In this document: piece after piece, positions 21,720 to 33,831 of the stretch
Layout: every line of letters starts with the position of its first letter
How positions within the stretch are numbered: position 1 is the stretch's first letter
DNA from: Cristatella mucedo
Taxonomy: Eukaryota > Bryozoa > Phylactolaemata > Cristatellidae
Direction: 5' to 3'
Assembly: GCA_009760855.2 (NCBI GenBank)
Contig: WPIO01000021.1
Location: 4,713,501 to 4,777,500 of the forward strand
Length of the DNA stretch: 64,000 nt
The notes under the pieces: generated by a model
Seen by the model: only the letters and a program-made list of their open reading frames with translations
The model's database searches: none
Told to the model about the DNA's origin: nothing
Position numbers and translations under genes: made by a program

Positions 21720-21870
21720 GCTGAACACCCTCACTGTTAAATTGAAGGCTCACAGACAGCTTGGAACTACAAAGTCTTTGAAATGTATGAGAGTTTTCTA
21801 TTGGTCAGTCTTCCACACTTCATATTTTATGGAAGATCTGCATTTATTTGTTGAAACTTGTAACCACTAG
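21720..21870 (+). pseudogene. Gypsy-type integrase zinc-binding remnant
   Basis: The frame reads AHRQLGTTKSLKCMRVFYWS, then MEDLHLFVETCNH. This fits the H2C2 domain that precedes the integrase core (HxHLGxxKTLxxLRxxFYW...DVxxFVxxC). The first His is not in the same frame and the second Cys is replaced. No intact core follows. Confidence 0.45.
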
Positions 21871-22384
21871 TCGAGAGGGACAACCATTGAAAACTCTGCT
21901 GAAGGCATTTATCTGGCTTACAAAATACTACGAAATAAGTCGGTTAAGACCTAAAGCTAGACCTTAATCAAGAAGTGCAGACGAAAACAATTTGCTGTAG
22001 TCGTCACTCAGTCTCATTGATAGATCAAGTCCATGGTAGCCGTTGTAGTTTTGGACACCTGGACTGATTGCCCAAGTACAGTGGCAAGATTTGGAAGTGT
22101 CGTCTAGGCTGGAACCTGGATGCCTGTCATGCTGGTGCTGGCTGACCAAATTCGAGCATACGCTTATTGCTTCTAGTTCTTTCGTAGTTATGCTACACGA
22201 AATATAAATAATTGTACTATGTTGACATCTACCTTTTTCTATTGAGTTGAAAGATTCTGCGGTTGCAACACTCATGTTGGCTGTTCAACTATTGGTGTGT
22301 TTGTGTATTTGTAATGTACTTGAAGCCGCTATGCTTGCTAAACATACCAAGTCAAGAGAGCTTGCCAGAGGAAATAAGTTGCCA

Positions 22385-22580
<196 letters not shown>

Positions 22581-22619
22581 TAAGCGTTCGTGTGTACAAG
22601 TCGAGTCGAGAGACAGACC

Positions 22620-23185
22620 AGAAAATCCGAAGAAGAGTAGCTCTCTTAACCCGTAACCCTTAACTTGCTGCAGAATGGCTGCTGGATGGTAGGGGCATGA
22701 TTTCAAGAGACTTGGTTACTAACTAGCTTACGCAGCTATTCAACTGCTTCTGCACTGGAAGGATGTGAGTGTCAAGCGGAGAAAAGTTACTCGCTGACGA
22801 CCACAGTCAGACGTTTACATGAAGTAGTCTCTTGAGAACTACTGAATGTGGTCAGCCTCGTGAGTTCTCATTGAGCAAGAGCTATATTCGTGCTAATTAT
22901 CAGGATGCAGCAAGGCGTAAACTGGGAGACACTGCCGAGCGTCACCGTCGCCCTGACCACCATGCGATTCCAGCAATGTGAGGGTAAATAGATAGTAAAA
23001 AGTGCGACATTCAAGCAAACCATCGTGGCACTGCCACCAAGTAGCTCCTGCGACTGGCTATTCCCGGTGCTGTATCCCTGGGTGTGCTGCCCAGCTTGGC
23101 ATGCTGGTAAAGATTACCACGAAATCATGATTGATCTTACTGCTGCTCGGCACTCCATTGTGGCGATAGACGTTCCACGCTGCGA
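22620..23185. other. No gene seen
   Basis: Unassigned, no convincing coding frame. Confidence 0.4.
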
Positions 23186-23187
23186 TG

Positions 23188-23345
23188 TAATAATAATAAC
23201 AAAGGCATTCACATAGCGCCTTTAGAGAACGAAAGCTCTGTCTGTGCACTTTACATATAATGTACGGTGAGGATGTCAATATGGTTAGTGATAACTTGCA
23301 CAGCGTCAGCACGTTGTGTCTGGCCTAGCGACTCTCGACATGTAG
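23188..23345 (-). mobile_element. LINE A 3'-tail fragment
   Basis: (AAT)n, then CATAGCGCCTTTAGAGAACG, GCACTTTACAT and the GGTTAGTGATAACTTGCACAG block seen in other minus-strand tails. Confidence 0.75.
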
Positions 23346-23479
23346 CGGCACAACGCGTGCAACGTACAAAGACCTGAAGCTCACAATATGCCGAAGATAA
23401 CAAACAACACAGCGCTCGATATTTTGCTGGGGGGGGCTTACCAAAACACCATATTATATATAAAAAGCGCAACAATAAC

Positions 23480-25015
23480 CTGCATATTACGGCTGGTATG
23501 ACAGGTATTTTATGGCGTGGTCCAATTCATACGCTGGGGTATATTATGACCAAGGCCCAATAATAGCCATCTAGTAGGCCAAAGTATACCCTCCATGATA
23601 TCACTAGTGTTGAGCGATAAACACATGAAAAAGATTGCTAAACTTTTTCAAAATATTATAAAAGCTGTAAACACATAGACCTTAATTGCTTCAAGCAGAA
23701 AAAATTCTAATCCGAAAAAATGATCAGCTGCCATAAAAATCAAAGACTGTTATCATTCTTCTCAGTAGGGCTAATCCATAAAAATATATCACATATAATG
23801 CTCGCTACAGTGTAAATGTTCACAGCTCAATACTGATAACAACGTCAAAATGATCATGCTTATTTTCAAGATGAAGTGCATGATTTTTTGTTGAACGCAG
23901 ATTCAAGCTTGCGGGATAAGTCAACGAATCCATGGAGTCTTGACTTTTTTTTGGATGAAGATGTCACAACTCAATAGATTCGCTGGGGCCGTGATTTCGG
24001 TAACTTCAGCGCAGAGTCAGTCACGAGAGATATGCCAGAGGTGCATACATACTAATTCGCGTCTTGGTTCAAATAGTCCTGTTGTTCTTTTGTCGAGGCG
24101 GTCTTCATGTGGTGGATGCCTTTATCTCTGAGAAGGGAATGGTTGTTTTCTGATCTTGTCAAGATGCAGTTGATGGCCCGGAAGTAGCACGTCTCGTCAC
24201 CTTTCATTTTGCATATGGTCCCTCCTCCTTCTTCTTCTCCTTAAGATGAGTGGAGCCAAGCACACGAGCAAGACATTGTGTGGTGCTACGATGCTTTCTT
24301 CACGAACATGTCAATTGGTTGAAAGTTTGAGTCTGCTCGTGTTTCACTTAGATAATAGACTCCATCTAGTCTGGTTTTTTGAGTGGCCTTTTTGAGCGTC
24401 TTTTGCTTTGTGCATCCATCGGCAGACTCAGACTGTGATAATTATCGGGTGATTGGCATGCTTCACTTGCTTCGACTGCATGTCAGAGAGAATTAAATTC
24501 AAAATAATGTAGCGTCATCTTCCATTGTATCGGAACTGCCAGTCTTTCGAGTGCAATACATACGGAAAGGCTTTGTAAAATACACCTCGCACTTTACATC
24601 GGCTCGCGTCTACTCCGTCCAAGGCATTGCAGATCAGAAGCATTATCACAGAATGTGGCGACTGCTTGGCCAGTAATCACTGACTCCAGCCAAGGGTAGC
24701 GCACCCCGCTTAACTTACATTGCATGCCAGTCTCAAGCTTCGGGTAAACTCTTAGCCAATCGCAGCGCAGCTCATTTCCATGGTGTCAGTAACTGCGTGC
24801 AAATGCAGTATGTGAGGGCCGCTGCCGCTCATCATACCGAGTTTGAGTGATTTGTTACCTACCGTTTGCTGTTCAGCAACTCGACGCATACCAAACAAGA
24901 ACGATATACCTCATGTGGCAGCCGGGACGTTCACGACAGATCAGCTTGAGGTGAAGTTACTCACCATCTGTAAGAATCTCATTGCAGCCGCCTAGGGAAA
25001 AACCTGCCAGGAGAG
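23480..25015. other. AT-rich, no gene seen
   Basis: No coding frame, repeat family or splice-supported exon recognised. Confidence 0.4.
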
Positions 25016-25017
25016 AA

Positions 25018-25350
25018 TTATAGATATCGAGGCATATTGGGATCTCGCAAATGTACGAACAAATTGTTCTGTGGTAAAATTATCGCAGCACGTCTAAACT
25101 TGTTTGCAATTATTACAGCCAAAAGTCGGCAGATTTGATCTGAACTTCCACGTGGTCTCAAGCGAAATATCACATCTGAAGAGGACACGCAGATTCCGTG
25201 AATGAAGGCAATGAAGGACAGGCTGGCTGAGCCAATCTCGAGGTTACGGTTCTTCAGTTTCTTATGGACACTATGTTTGACCGAAATTATTTGGATGGTC
25301 TTGCTGCCACTCAATTTAAGAATCATGTTAGTTGGCATTAAAATTCGAAT
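25018..25350 (-). mobile_element. Very diverged LINE RT fragment
   Basis: Minus-strand order of phrases (GTCGGCAGATTTGATCTGAA, AGCCAATCTCGAGGTTACGG, TTGCTGCCACTCAATTTAAG) parallels LINE A RT but at low identity. It may be a related, older family. Confidence 0.3.
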
Positions 25351-25429
25351 ATTGGTAATACAAGCTGCGAGGGAGTTGGGAGAGAATCTGAAGTACTGAA
25401 AGTCTGGGAAAAATTAGAGCACACAAAGA

Positions 25430-25875
25430 TCAAATTATTATCTGTAGTATTGCACGACGGCCCATTCTCGGTCCTTTGCTATTCTCCATTTATACTGAAC
25501 CTCTAGGATAAGTAGTTTGGGCGCATGGAATCGATCTAATATAATATAATATGTAATTCATTTGTATAGTGACCTAAGCGAACTTAATCTCTGCCCAGCC
25601 GCTTCACATACGCCACAGGGCTCCAGCTCATGACCTCGGCCGTCAAATGAAATGACCTCGACCTCAGTCTTCAAAGGCGAGCACCTTAACTACTGAGCCA
25701 AACAAGGGCCATCACTTCTGCTGACAATACTCAGCTGTATTTGTCGTTTAAATCATCGGAGTCTGTTGCAGCGACTGATAAAATAATGCTTGCCTTACTA
25801 ACATTCGATCGTGGATGTCAGCAAATTTCCTTAAACAGAATGACGATAAAAGTAAACAGCTACTCGTAGGACACC
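25430..25875 (+). mobile_element. LINE RT fragment of a second L2/CR1 lineage, split by SINE-B
   Basis: Plus-strand frames before and after the SINE give a GxVxxPxLF-like RT stretch, then CADNTQLYLSFKSSESVAAT (a YADDTQLYLSF variant) and MSANFLKQNDDKSKQLL in mixed frames. The sequence differs from LINE A (HFYADDTRLYLCFD), so it is a different lineage. Confidence 0.65.
25541..25710 (-). mobile_element. SINE-B inserted in RT
   Basis: Minus strand: tRNA-like head (TGGCTCAGTAGTTAAGGTGC), B-box region, then a GTGAAGCGGCTGGGCAGAG tail ending ATACAAATGAATTACAT with ATAAT repeats. It splits the RT between GIDL and the CADN motif. Confidence 0.75.
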
Positions 25876-25896
25876 CTAAGCGTGTGGCTGGACTTG

Positions 25897-26510
25897 AATG
25901 GCAATAATTATACATTTGATATAGCGCCCCCAGAGAACTCAATCTCTTCCTAGGCACTTTACATTTGCTGCAGGGGAAGCACGATCGAATAGTTCATGGT
26001 AGCATGCTCAATAAACAACAAGAATAACATGCTTAGGGGTGACATGCACAGGGCCAGCATGCAAGTTTGGTTAGTGGCAGCATGCACAGTGTCAGTAAGC
26101 ATAAGCATATAGAGTGAACGAATTAAAGAATGAATAAAAACAGAACGAATCACAGGTACCCACTAAATGCTGTGATAGATAGATGCGTTTTTAGTTACTT
26201 TTTAAATGCGGACAATTCAAGAGATGTTGTGACACAAGTCGGAAGTGAGTTCCAGGCTTTGGGGGCATACGAACTAAAGGCACGGTCTCTAAAAGATTTG
26301 AGGTACGTACGAGAGGTAAACAAATAGATCCCGAAAAAGGTACGATGCTTAGCCAGGAGCCAAAGAAAGAAGGAACCTAAAAGTGAGTGACAAAACTTCG
26401 AAGTCAATGCGTTGCTTGACTGGGAGTCAGTGCAGGTCGGTGAAAAGTGGTGTCATGTGGCAACTGCGACAGTTACGACAGACAAGCTTAGCTGCAGAGT
26501 TTTGCACTTT
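25897..26510 (-). mobile_element. LINE A, 5'-truncated
   Basis: Reversed tail (ATATAGCGCCCCCAGAGAAC, GGCACTTTACATTTGCTGC), then RT C-terminal sequence including [20 protein letters not shown]. It ends near CAGTTAGCGCCTGAC. Confidence 0.85.
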
Positions 26511-26544
26511 CAGTTAGCGCCTGACTGCTCAGGGCGGTAGCAGT

Positions 26545-27060
26545 AATGTAATGTATCTCCGTCTGTAACTCCACAAAGTCATAAAGACCACGTGGGTGTT
26601 ACGCAGGAGAGTTTTGTATAGCGAATTCACAGCCTACGCGGCTTTCGGTACGCATTCGATAGCCAACAGACTTCGTCTCACGCAACAAAGAGAAAGTGGG
26701 AAGCATAGCAGAGTCAGGAGACCAGTTGAGGTAGTGAGTAGCATAGAAGTAGCAGCTCAGGACCGCTGAAAAGGATGAGCCATAGTCGGCAGTAGTAGAG
26801 TAGTTGTCGTTGCGTAAGAATAGTTGAAGCGAGTTCCACAGTCTAGGACCTGCAGAGCTAAAGCTTCTGTCGCCAATGGTCTTTAAGCGGAGGAATGGGA
26901 CAGCTAATTTATTGTCCACACAGGACCTGAGGGCGCGAACAGGCTGAAACTGATGCAGCAGTTCAGCTAGGCACGAAGGAGCCAAGCCGTGGCTCAGGGC
27001 CTTGTGGGTCAGTGAGTTACAGAGGTCAAGACGGCATGTCACAAATGCATGTTAGATTTA
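26545..27060 (-). mobile_element. LINE B RT C-terminal fragment
   Basis: The minus frame reads HKALSHGLAPSCLAELLHQF, RALRSCVDNKLAVPFLRLK and IGDRSFSSAGPRLWNSLQLF. This is the typical end of RT in L2/CR1/Rex-type elements, distinct from LINE A. Related copies lie near 29015 (+), 31590 (-), 58740 (-) and 61000 (-). Confidence 0.75.
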
Positions 27061-27330
27061 GAAATTTAGATGCCGATCCCTGTCTAAACAAGCTCAAATC
27101 TCAGCAATGTTATATAGCTGAAAGTAGGCAGACTTGACTGGGGATCTGATGTGATCATTTAATGAAAGGTCACTTTGGAATATGACACCTAGATTTCGTG
27201 CATATTCAACAGGAGATATGCTGGCAGAGCCGATTGTGAGCGTTAAATTTTCTAATTTCCGAATCGAACTTGGTTTTCCCATAAATAGTAATTCTATTTT
27301 ATCATAATTAAATTAAATACTAGAAGACTT
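27061..27330 (-). mobile_element. LINE A-type RT fragment
   Basis: The minus frame reads MGKPSSIRKLENLTLTIGSA, ISPVEYARNLGVIFQSDLSL and NDHIRSPVKSAYFQLYNIAE, the palm/thumb region of LINE A, continuous with the LINE B-type end before it. Confidence 0.8.
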
Positions 27331-27354
27331 TGCTTTTCTAATTGGTGATATTAT

Positions 27355-28747
27355 TGTAGCGCCCTGCTAGCCTTGGCTGAATTTGATCGCGAACAAGAGC
27401 TGTTCGGCGGCGGGTAAGAACTCCTTTGTCCTGGAGCAGTGAGTCAGAGAGGAGCGCCAGAGCGGTTAGAGAGCAAGAGCTTAAGAGCAAGCCAGGAAGC
27501 TCTGAAACCAGCGGTGGCGATTCGGCCTTTAGAATTGGTCCGATACCCACTGGAGCGGCTGATTGATGCTGGCTGGCCTGTCAACCTCCGCCTTCACTCG
27601 TTCCAAGAAAGAATAGTCTGGAACACATTCGCCATTAAAGCTGGACAGATGTGCCCTTCCAGTGGCCTAGTGCCGGTATTAATTCCTGGCCGTAATGGGC
27701 CGGGGTGTCGGGCCCAATACCACTAAGCACTTGCTCCATTGTCTCAGCTAAGTATTTAAGAGTCGAGCGACGCTCGCTCTTGGTCTTTTGTCTTTTGTCC
27801 GGCTCCGCGCTTCGGATATTCGCCATCGGACTCATTTCTCTGAAAGCGAGGGAGGAGGGCGGGCTGTCCGCCGACGATGGACGGAACAGGACAAGACAGC
27901 GCTGGGAGAATTCGGTGGACTCCACCGAATACGGTCGTATCGCGCCCGAGCTGGCATGTTGTGTTTCTTTTGTGTTTTGTGTGTGCGCGCTAGCACATGG
28001 TCTCGGCATAAGGATTTGCCGGTGCAAGCTGGACGTAGTTGGCGTGTGTGGAGTCCTAGTTCTCCGGTTAGGGTTTAGGCTCCAGTTCGAGGTCTGTCTA
28101 TTTGGGTCGTTCCCCTGTATAGATGTAAGTAGCTTAAGTGTGGAGACGTATTTCATCCGCAAGAGTGCTTGAGGTGACGTGTGTAGTATTCCTGCCGCAC
28201 TGGTGGAAACCGAGTCCTAGTTCTCCGGTTAGGGTTTAGGCTCTGGTTCGGGCTCTGTCTATTTGGGTTGTTTCCCACTATAGAGGTAAGTAGCTTCAGT
28301 GTAGAGAAGTATTCCCTCCGCAAGAGTGCTTAAGTTGGCGTGTGTGGGGTATTCCTTCCGCACAGGTGGAAACGGAGTCCCAGTTCTCCGATTAGGGTTT
28401 AGGCTCCGGTTCGCGCTCAGTGTGGAGAAGTATTCCCTCAGCAAAAGTGTTGGTGCTGTTGAGAGCGTGCGAGGAGTGTGGAGATAAAGCTGAGCTAGGC
28501 GCGCAGCGACTTTGTGCGCTTGCGAATAAAGTTCAGTAAAATCCCCAATTTTTGTGTCTCGCTTTCCAATTCACGCCGCGGACTCACGACCCCCTTTAGT
28601 AATGGTAAGCAGGTCGGCGCCAGAAACGCTCGTTTCGTGGCGGCCAGCTTATTGCGCCTAGGCGCGCACCGAACGGCATTAGGCGCTAGGTTACGCCGCT
28701 AGGTAAGTGGCAGGTCAAGCCTACTCCGCCGAGCCTTCGGCGTTACA
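27355..28747 (+). mobile_element. Putative solo LTR (about 1.39 kb)
   Basis: It begins TGTAGCG and ends CGTTACA (6 of 7 bases inverted-complementary, TG...CA). It has a TATTTAAG box near 27750 and AATAAA at 28525-28530 in proper order, as in an LTR on the plus strand. Three 161-163-bp tandem units lie between them. No matching target duplication is visible (ATTAT versus CTGTT) and no internal retrovirus-like genes flank it. Open frames on both strands (27635-28172) are not trusted. Confidence 0.4.
28051..28450. repeat. 161-163-bp tandem repeat, 2.5 copies
   Basis: Units start at 28051, 28212 and 28375 with GAGTCCTAGTTCTCCGGTTA and contain TTAGGGTTTAGG. The third copy is internally deleted. 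Confidence 0.9.
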
Positions 28748-29014
28748 CTGTTGTGCGACTGTCAGCATGTGCTCGGAATTTAGGTTTAATCTTGAACAAC
28801 TGCTTAAGTTTTGAGAGATTCATTAAGGATACTGCCTCCGTAGTTAGCTATCACGTCCGATTCCTATCTAAGACTAGGGACCTCTTCTGCTGTGGCTTGA
28901 AACAATTTAAATAACTCCGCGGTTCTGTCTAGGCTAGATAATTGCCATTCCATTTGACTGTGTTACCGAAAAAATGCCATTAGACCACTTCAGCTGGTGG
29001 TATTGCTGCTAGGC

Positions 29015-29345
29015 AAGTGAGTAAATCCCAGAGGTTCAGCCACCACGTGTCTCCTTTGTTGAAGGCACATCGGTGGCTTCCGGTCGATCGACAGTTACAG
29101 AGCAAAGTTCTTACACACTTTCACAACTCCTGCGAAAAGATATCTACTCCCATGGGGCACCTCCTTTTCGGCCGTCTTGGGCAGCTACTTCCACTACTCA
29201 CTACCTACACTGCTCTCCTGATTCAGCTGTGTTTTCCACTTTCCCTTTATTGAGTGAGATAAAGTCTATTGGTTTCCGATTTCGCACCGAAAGCTGCTTA
29301 GGATTTGAGTGTGGGATAGAAAACCTCTCCGGCGTGACACCTTGT
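29015..29345 (+). mobile_element. LINE B fragment
   Basis: Plus-strand HVSPLLKAHRWLPVDRQLQS, then HFHNSCEKI, an internal deletion and the CTCCTGATTCAGCTGTGTTTTC and AAAGTCTATTGG phrases shared with LINE B. Old. Confidence 0.6.
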
Positions 29346-29349
29346 CAGT

Positions 29350-31000
29350 GAGACGAAGTTACATTACGTCGTCAAAATAGAAAACTAAGCCTAGATTGCT
29401 ATTGGCAATGCGATCGAAAAGAAAGATAATAATAAGAAGGATAATACATTGTGAAAATAATGAATCCGTGGAGCAGATCCGTGGGATACATCAAAGGCCT
29501 TTGACCTTTGCACCGGATGTAACCTTTGCCATTGACGCGTACGCTTTTAAACTTCCCTCTACGACAAAGCCTAAAAACTATTATATGGTGCTAATGGTTT
29601 GCGGATGAGACGATAAAAGCTAAAGATAGAATTGTGACCTGCGACACCTAACATCACTGCGAGATCCAGCATTACAAGCAGGGAAACTCTACGTGAGTCA
29701 ACAGCAGGAGATTTGTATACACCAGCTAGTATGGGGTCAGTGGTGTAATTAGCTATAATTACTGACTAAAACTTACCTGTCAAGTTTGATGTTTTAATAT
29801 TGGAGCTTACCCGATTTTACCTTTGTCATTCAAGTGTCTTCACTAAGAGCGACAGGCGGAAGGCTTAGTCGAAGCTACCAACCTAAACTCTCACTGTCTC
29901 ATGTTGAATTCTGGAAGGGAAAAAATCGGTGGCTTATGTAGGACATAGTGATTCTATTAGTTAAGATAGTCGGCAGCAAATCTAGGCATCTCTATGGGGC
30001 AACAGTAGTTGCAAGGTCTAGAGTGCTAGTAACTTTCAAATAAACTTGGATATTAACTACAAATATACTTCAATTATTTTGGAAGTTAACACCATAATAA
30101 TTACAAGGTCACCAGGTTCAGGCTGTCTAGATGGAGAAGAAGAATAGAGAAAAGAGGGTGAAGAGTCTAGCTGGATTGCTACACTAGAGGTAAACTCCCT
30201 CTTCCCGTCTTCTGCTATCGTGCGTATTCTAGGATTGCAAATCTGAATTTGACAATGGCTTAGAGAAGGTTGCACTTAGTCTGATACCAAGATGGATTGA
30301 CATAATCTGCAATAGTCTTCACATTTCATTTGATAATGGTCAGTCTTGATTGTGTTTTCTTTTAATTTACGCTTAGTAGCCAACTTAAAGTCTGCTGCAA
30401 ACTAACCGAGAAACTTGGCGTCTTTGCTATTAGCTAGAAGAGAAACATCGTCTACAAGTTTGGTTAGCTCTGTGTCGTAGCATTCCAAAATTGAACTATG
30501 ATTGTGTGAACACTTCACCAGATGGGGAGAGGTTGTTATTTTATTGCAGACAGCAGCATCGATGTCAAGGGTTTTTGAAGTTTTGCGAATTGCAGACGAT
30601 TGTAATGTCGTTGTAGGTCGTACCAGTCTATCCTATCTAAAGACAAGTCCTTATTCTATATAAAAGTATAGAGGGGTTAAAGGTGCATATTATAATCATA
30701 CTGAAATAAACTATAATGTACCTCCTTGACTTCACTCGAGTCTGCGTCATACGTAGCAATCCTTGTGGGAATCCAGGAGATAGTTTCTCAAGCTTCTTTT
30801 TCAGCGAGATAGACGAGATCACAGAGTTCAATCCAAAGTAACATATTTCCATAAAAACGTAACGTCCCTGCTGCCCTCGGCCTTGAAAGTTTACCATCCA
30901 GTACGAGGGCACTACTATTCCTATCTATACATCCATCTATGTACTTATTACTTAGCTTCCGAGACACATCGACTTATGGCTACCCAGCATAACTATCAAA
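29350..31000. other. No gene seen
   Basis: AT-rich. Short frames lack domains or splice support. No repeat recognised until SINE-A at 31010. Confidence 0.4.
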
Positions 31001-31009
31001 GTATATGTG

Positions 31010-31165
31010 TCCTTAGCCCTAGGACGTTTTTCCATGCAAGCTCTTCACGACCCGGGCCGCGGGTTCGAGTCGTGCAGTGGGCGATTCTTTATTGCCCAGT
31101 GCAGGCTGCTGTGATGGTGGTTAAAGCTCTTCTGTCGCTATATAAATGAGGCTGTTAAACCAGCC
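31010..31165 (+). mobile_element. SINE-A, good copy
   Basis: Contains CCGCGGGTTCGAGTCGTGCA (B-box GGTTCGAGTCG), GATTCTTTATTGCCCAGTGC, GTGATGGTGGTTAAAGCTC and TTCTGTCGCTATATAAATGA. The 5' head has decayed. Confidence 0.75.
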
Positions 31166-31589
31166 TTGACCTTTATATTTTCAGGCCACTCGCAGAGTAG
31201 TCGACACTAGACCCATAGAGCTTTAAAAACGTTCGCACAGTCTCCTTATTGCTGATCCTATCAAAGATACTGGAACGACGCAAGTAGCAGACCAGCTTAA
31301 CTCGTATATATAAATTATTCAAACATAGGACGCAAGTATTCGTTTTGTTTAAGAGCAATTCACTCTACAGATTCAGTGCTACTGCGAGTGCCTAACGTCA
31401 TTTCTAGGGATGCAGACTTAGGCAGAGTTTTTCTACTGCCTGTCGTCTATACTTAACATCAGAGCCATTGGGCTACAATATTTCAGTTTTTATCTCTGTA
31501 GGGGGTTCGGGGTCAACGGTCAAGGATCATATAGTGAGCCATTAAAGCGTAGGGGTGCCCTTTGGATCCACTTTTAGGTCCACGTCCTT

Positions 31590-32545
31590 TTGTAATGTAT
31601 GCATGCACGTATCTCCGTTTGCTACTCCACAACGCAGCCGCAGTGATTAGGTGGGCGCTACCCTGAGGCGTTCTCTCTCTTTTTTCAAGTAGCCCTCAGT
31701 AGCCCTTCGATGCTCAGAGTCTGCAGCGCCATTGCAGCATGCTCTAGCGCACACAATGACAACGAGACAGTGAGAAGCATAGCTGAGTCACTAGGGCAGT
31801 TGAGGAAGTAAAAGTAGCGTGGAAGAAGCAGCAGCGGCAATGAAGCGGCGATGAAGCGGCGATGAAGCGGCGATAAAGCGGCGATGAAGCGGCGATGAAG
31901 CGGCGATGAAGCGGCGATGAAGCGGCAATGAAGCGGCGACGAAGCGGCGATGAAGCAGCGATGAAACAGCGATGAAGTGGCAATGAAGTGGCAATGAAGC
32001 GGCAATGAAGCAGCGATGAAGCGGCAATGAAGCAGCAATGAAGCGGCGATGAAGCGGCGATGAAGCGGCGATGAAGCGGCGATGAAGCGGCGATGAAGCG
32101 GCGATGAAGCGGCGATGAAGCGGCGATGAAGCGGCGATGAAGCGGCGATGAAGCGGCGATGAAGCGGCGATGAAGCGGCGATGAAGCGGCGATGAAGCGG
32201 CGATGAAGCGGCGATGAAGCGGCGATGAAGCGGCGATGAAGCGGCGATGAAGCGGCGATGAAGCGGCGATGAAGCGGCGATGAAGCGGCGATGAAGCGGC
32301 GATGAAGCGGCGATGAAGCGGCGAAGAAGCGGCAGAAGGCGGGAGAGCATGCCGTGGCATGCCACAGCCTAGGAGTGCAGAGAAAAACCTTTTGCCATCA
32401 ATAGTATTCAAGCAAAATGAATGGAGCAGTTAACTTATTGTCCATGTACGAGCTGAGGATACAGAGAGGCTGAGGCTGGTGCACAATTCTTGGTAAGAAG
32501 GAGCCGAGCCATGGCGGGCCTTGCGGGCCTTGCGGGCCTTGCGGG
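31590..32545 (-). mobile_element. LINE B fragment carrying a minisatellite
   Basis: LINE B phrases flank the array: GAGAAGCATAGCTGAGTCAC before it, and TTATTGTCCATGTACGAGCT with GAGGCTGAGGCTGGTGCA after it. The middle of the RT has been replaced by the 11-bp array. Confidence 0.65.
31840..32330. repeat. 11-bp minisatellite (GCGGCGATGAA)n, about 44 copies
   Basis: Near-perfect units, with GCGGCAATGAA and CAGCGATGAAA variants in the left third and a homogeneous right two-thirds. Three units make 33 bases, so all minus-strand frames give the same 11-residue period (SPLHRRFIAAS). That explains long frames of 79, 206 and 226 residues. Confidence 0.97.
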
Positions 32546-33406
32546 TTAGAGTAAGAATTTGTCTGTGTATCGTCGATCAACCGGGAGCCATCACAGCTCC
32601 CTCGGTAACAGAGGCAAATTGCGGAATCTCTGAGATTTATTGACTTACCCTGAAAACCTATTCACCACTACCTGCAGAGACTTAACGGCTTATTTTCGCT
32701 GGGTGACAAGAACTGCATTGCCTTTGTCTAGCCTAGACGGAACCGGGGAACTAGTAAGATCTGTAGCCGGTCACCGTTGTAGGCGTCCCTAATCTCGGTC
32801 AGGGATCGAACGTGATGACTAGCTGCGGATGCACTAATCTGAATGCAACTATTAACATCGAGCGGCTATCAAGGAGCTCACCTAAATTACACACCGTGAC
32901 ATTGGTCGTACTTCAGCACCGCCAATAACAAGAGCAATAATAAAAATAATAATAGTGAAGCTTGAAATCGCCCTCGGCGAACTTCATCTTCTTATAGACA
33001 CTGTACATATCCTTTAAGGAGAGCAGGTTGATATGGTTAGCGGTAGCGTGAACAGCGTCAGCATGCCTTAGCACACACAAAGATTCACACGGACAAGCAA
33101 ATGCTGTGAGGAACACGTGCGTTTTTAGCTTCTTTTTGAATGTCATCAAGTCAGGAATGCCTTTTGGAGCTTACGAACTAAAGCCGCGGTCTTCAAAGAA
33201 TTTGAGGTTGGTTCGAGGCACAGCAAAACGAGTTGAGTTAGAAGAGCAGGTACGATGCCTGGCCTGATTAGGAAGAAGTTCGGATAGGTAGGCTGGAGAA
33301 AGAGAACGAAGGACCCTGAAGTGAGTAACGACACGTTGAATATGATATGCTGACTGACGGGAATTAGGTCGTTAAGAGGTGATGCAATGTAACAACTGTG
33401 ATGTTT

Positions 33407-33831
33407 CGTGGGGGCTCGGGCGCGCGACGGCGGCGTGACGAAGATGAACTTCGCCCCCACAAGTGAGTTGTTGCGTCGACGACGACGGCTGTATTGCATT
33501 ATACACAGGCAAAGCAAGCGTGCGAGCGTACATGAAGATGTAGCAGCCGTCGCAGAAGCAGCGACGGAACGTCAGTGGAGAGGAGACAGTAAGAGAAAAG
33601 GGAGAGAGGCAGAGAGTGGATAGCGTGCGACGCACAGGCAGAAAGTTCCGTGCTGCAGGACTAGCGGTCACGAGACCACAGCCGACCCGTTGCAATTAAA
33701 TACAGCTTAGTCAGCCGATGCTGTTCTACTGCAGCTCCTAATGAGGCGGTACTCAGCTCGCCCGTTGGCCGGGCGGAGTGATGTGAGTCCAGCTGGGGCT
33801 GAACAGCATTGTGGGCGTGTCCACGTCCACA
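33407..33831. mobile_element. GC-rich 425-bp insertion in LINE A, type unknown
   Basis: LINE A reads CAACTGTGATGTTT before it and GTTTAAGACAGATAAGCC after it, so GTTT looks duplicated (33403-33406 and 33832-33835). The insert starts CGTGGGGGC and ends GTCCACA, with AATTAAA near 33695. It could be a solo LTR or a DNA element. No convincing terminal inverted repeat. Confidence 0.45.

Noticed and set aside
27635..28172. 175- and 155-residue frames on opposite strands
   Set aside because: They overlap the LTR-like region with tandem repeats, have no domain, and both strands are equally open.
31685..32411. Three overlapping minus-strand frames up to 226 residues with an 11-residue repeat
   Set aside because: They follow purely from the 11-bp minisatellite, which keeps all frames open.
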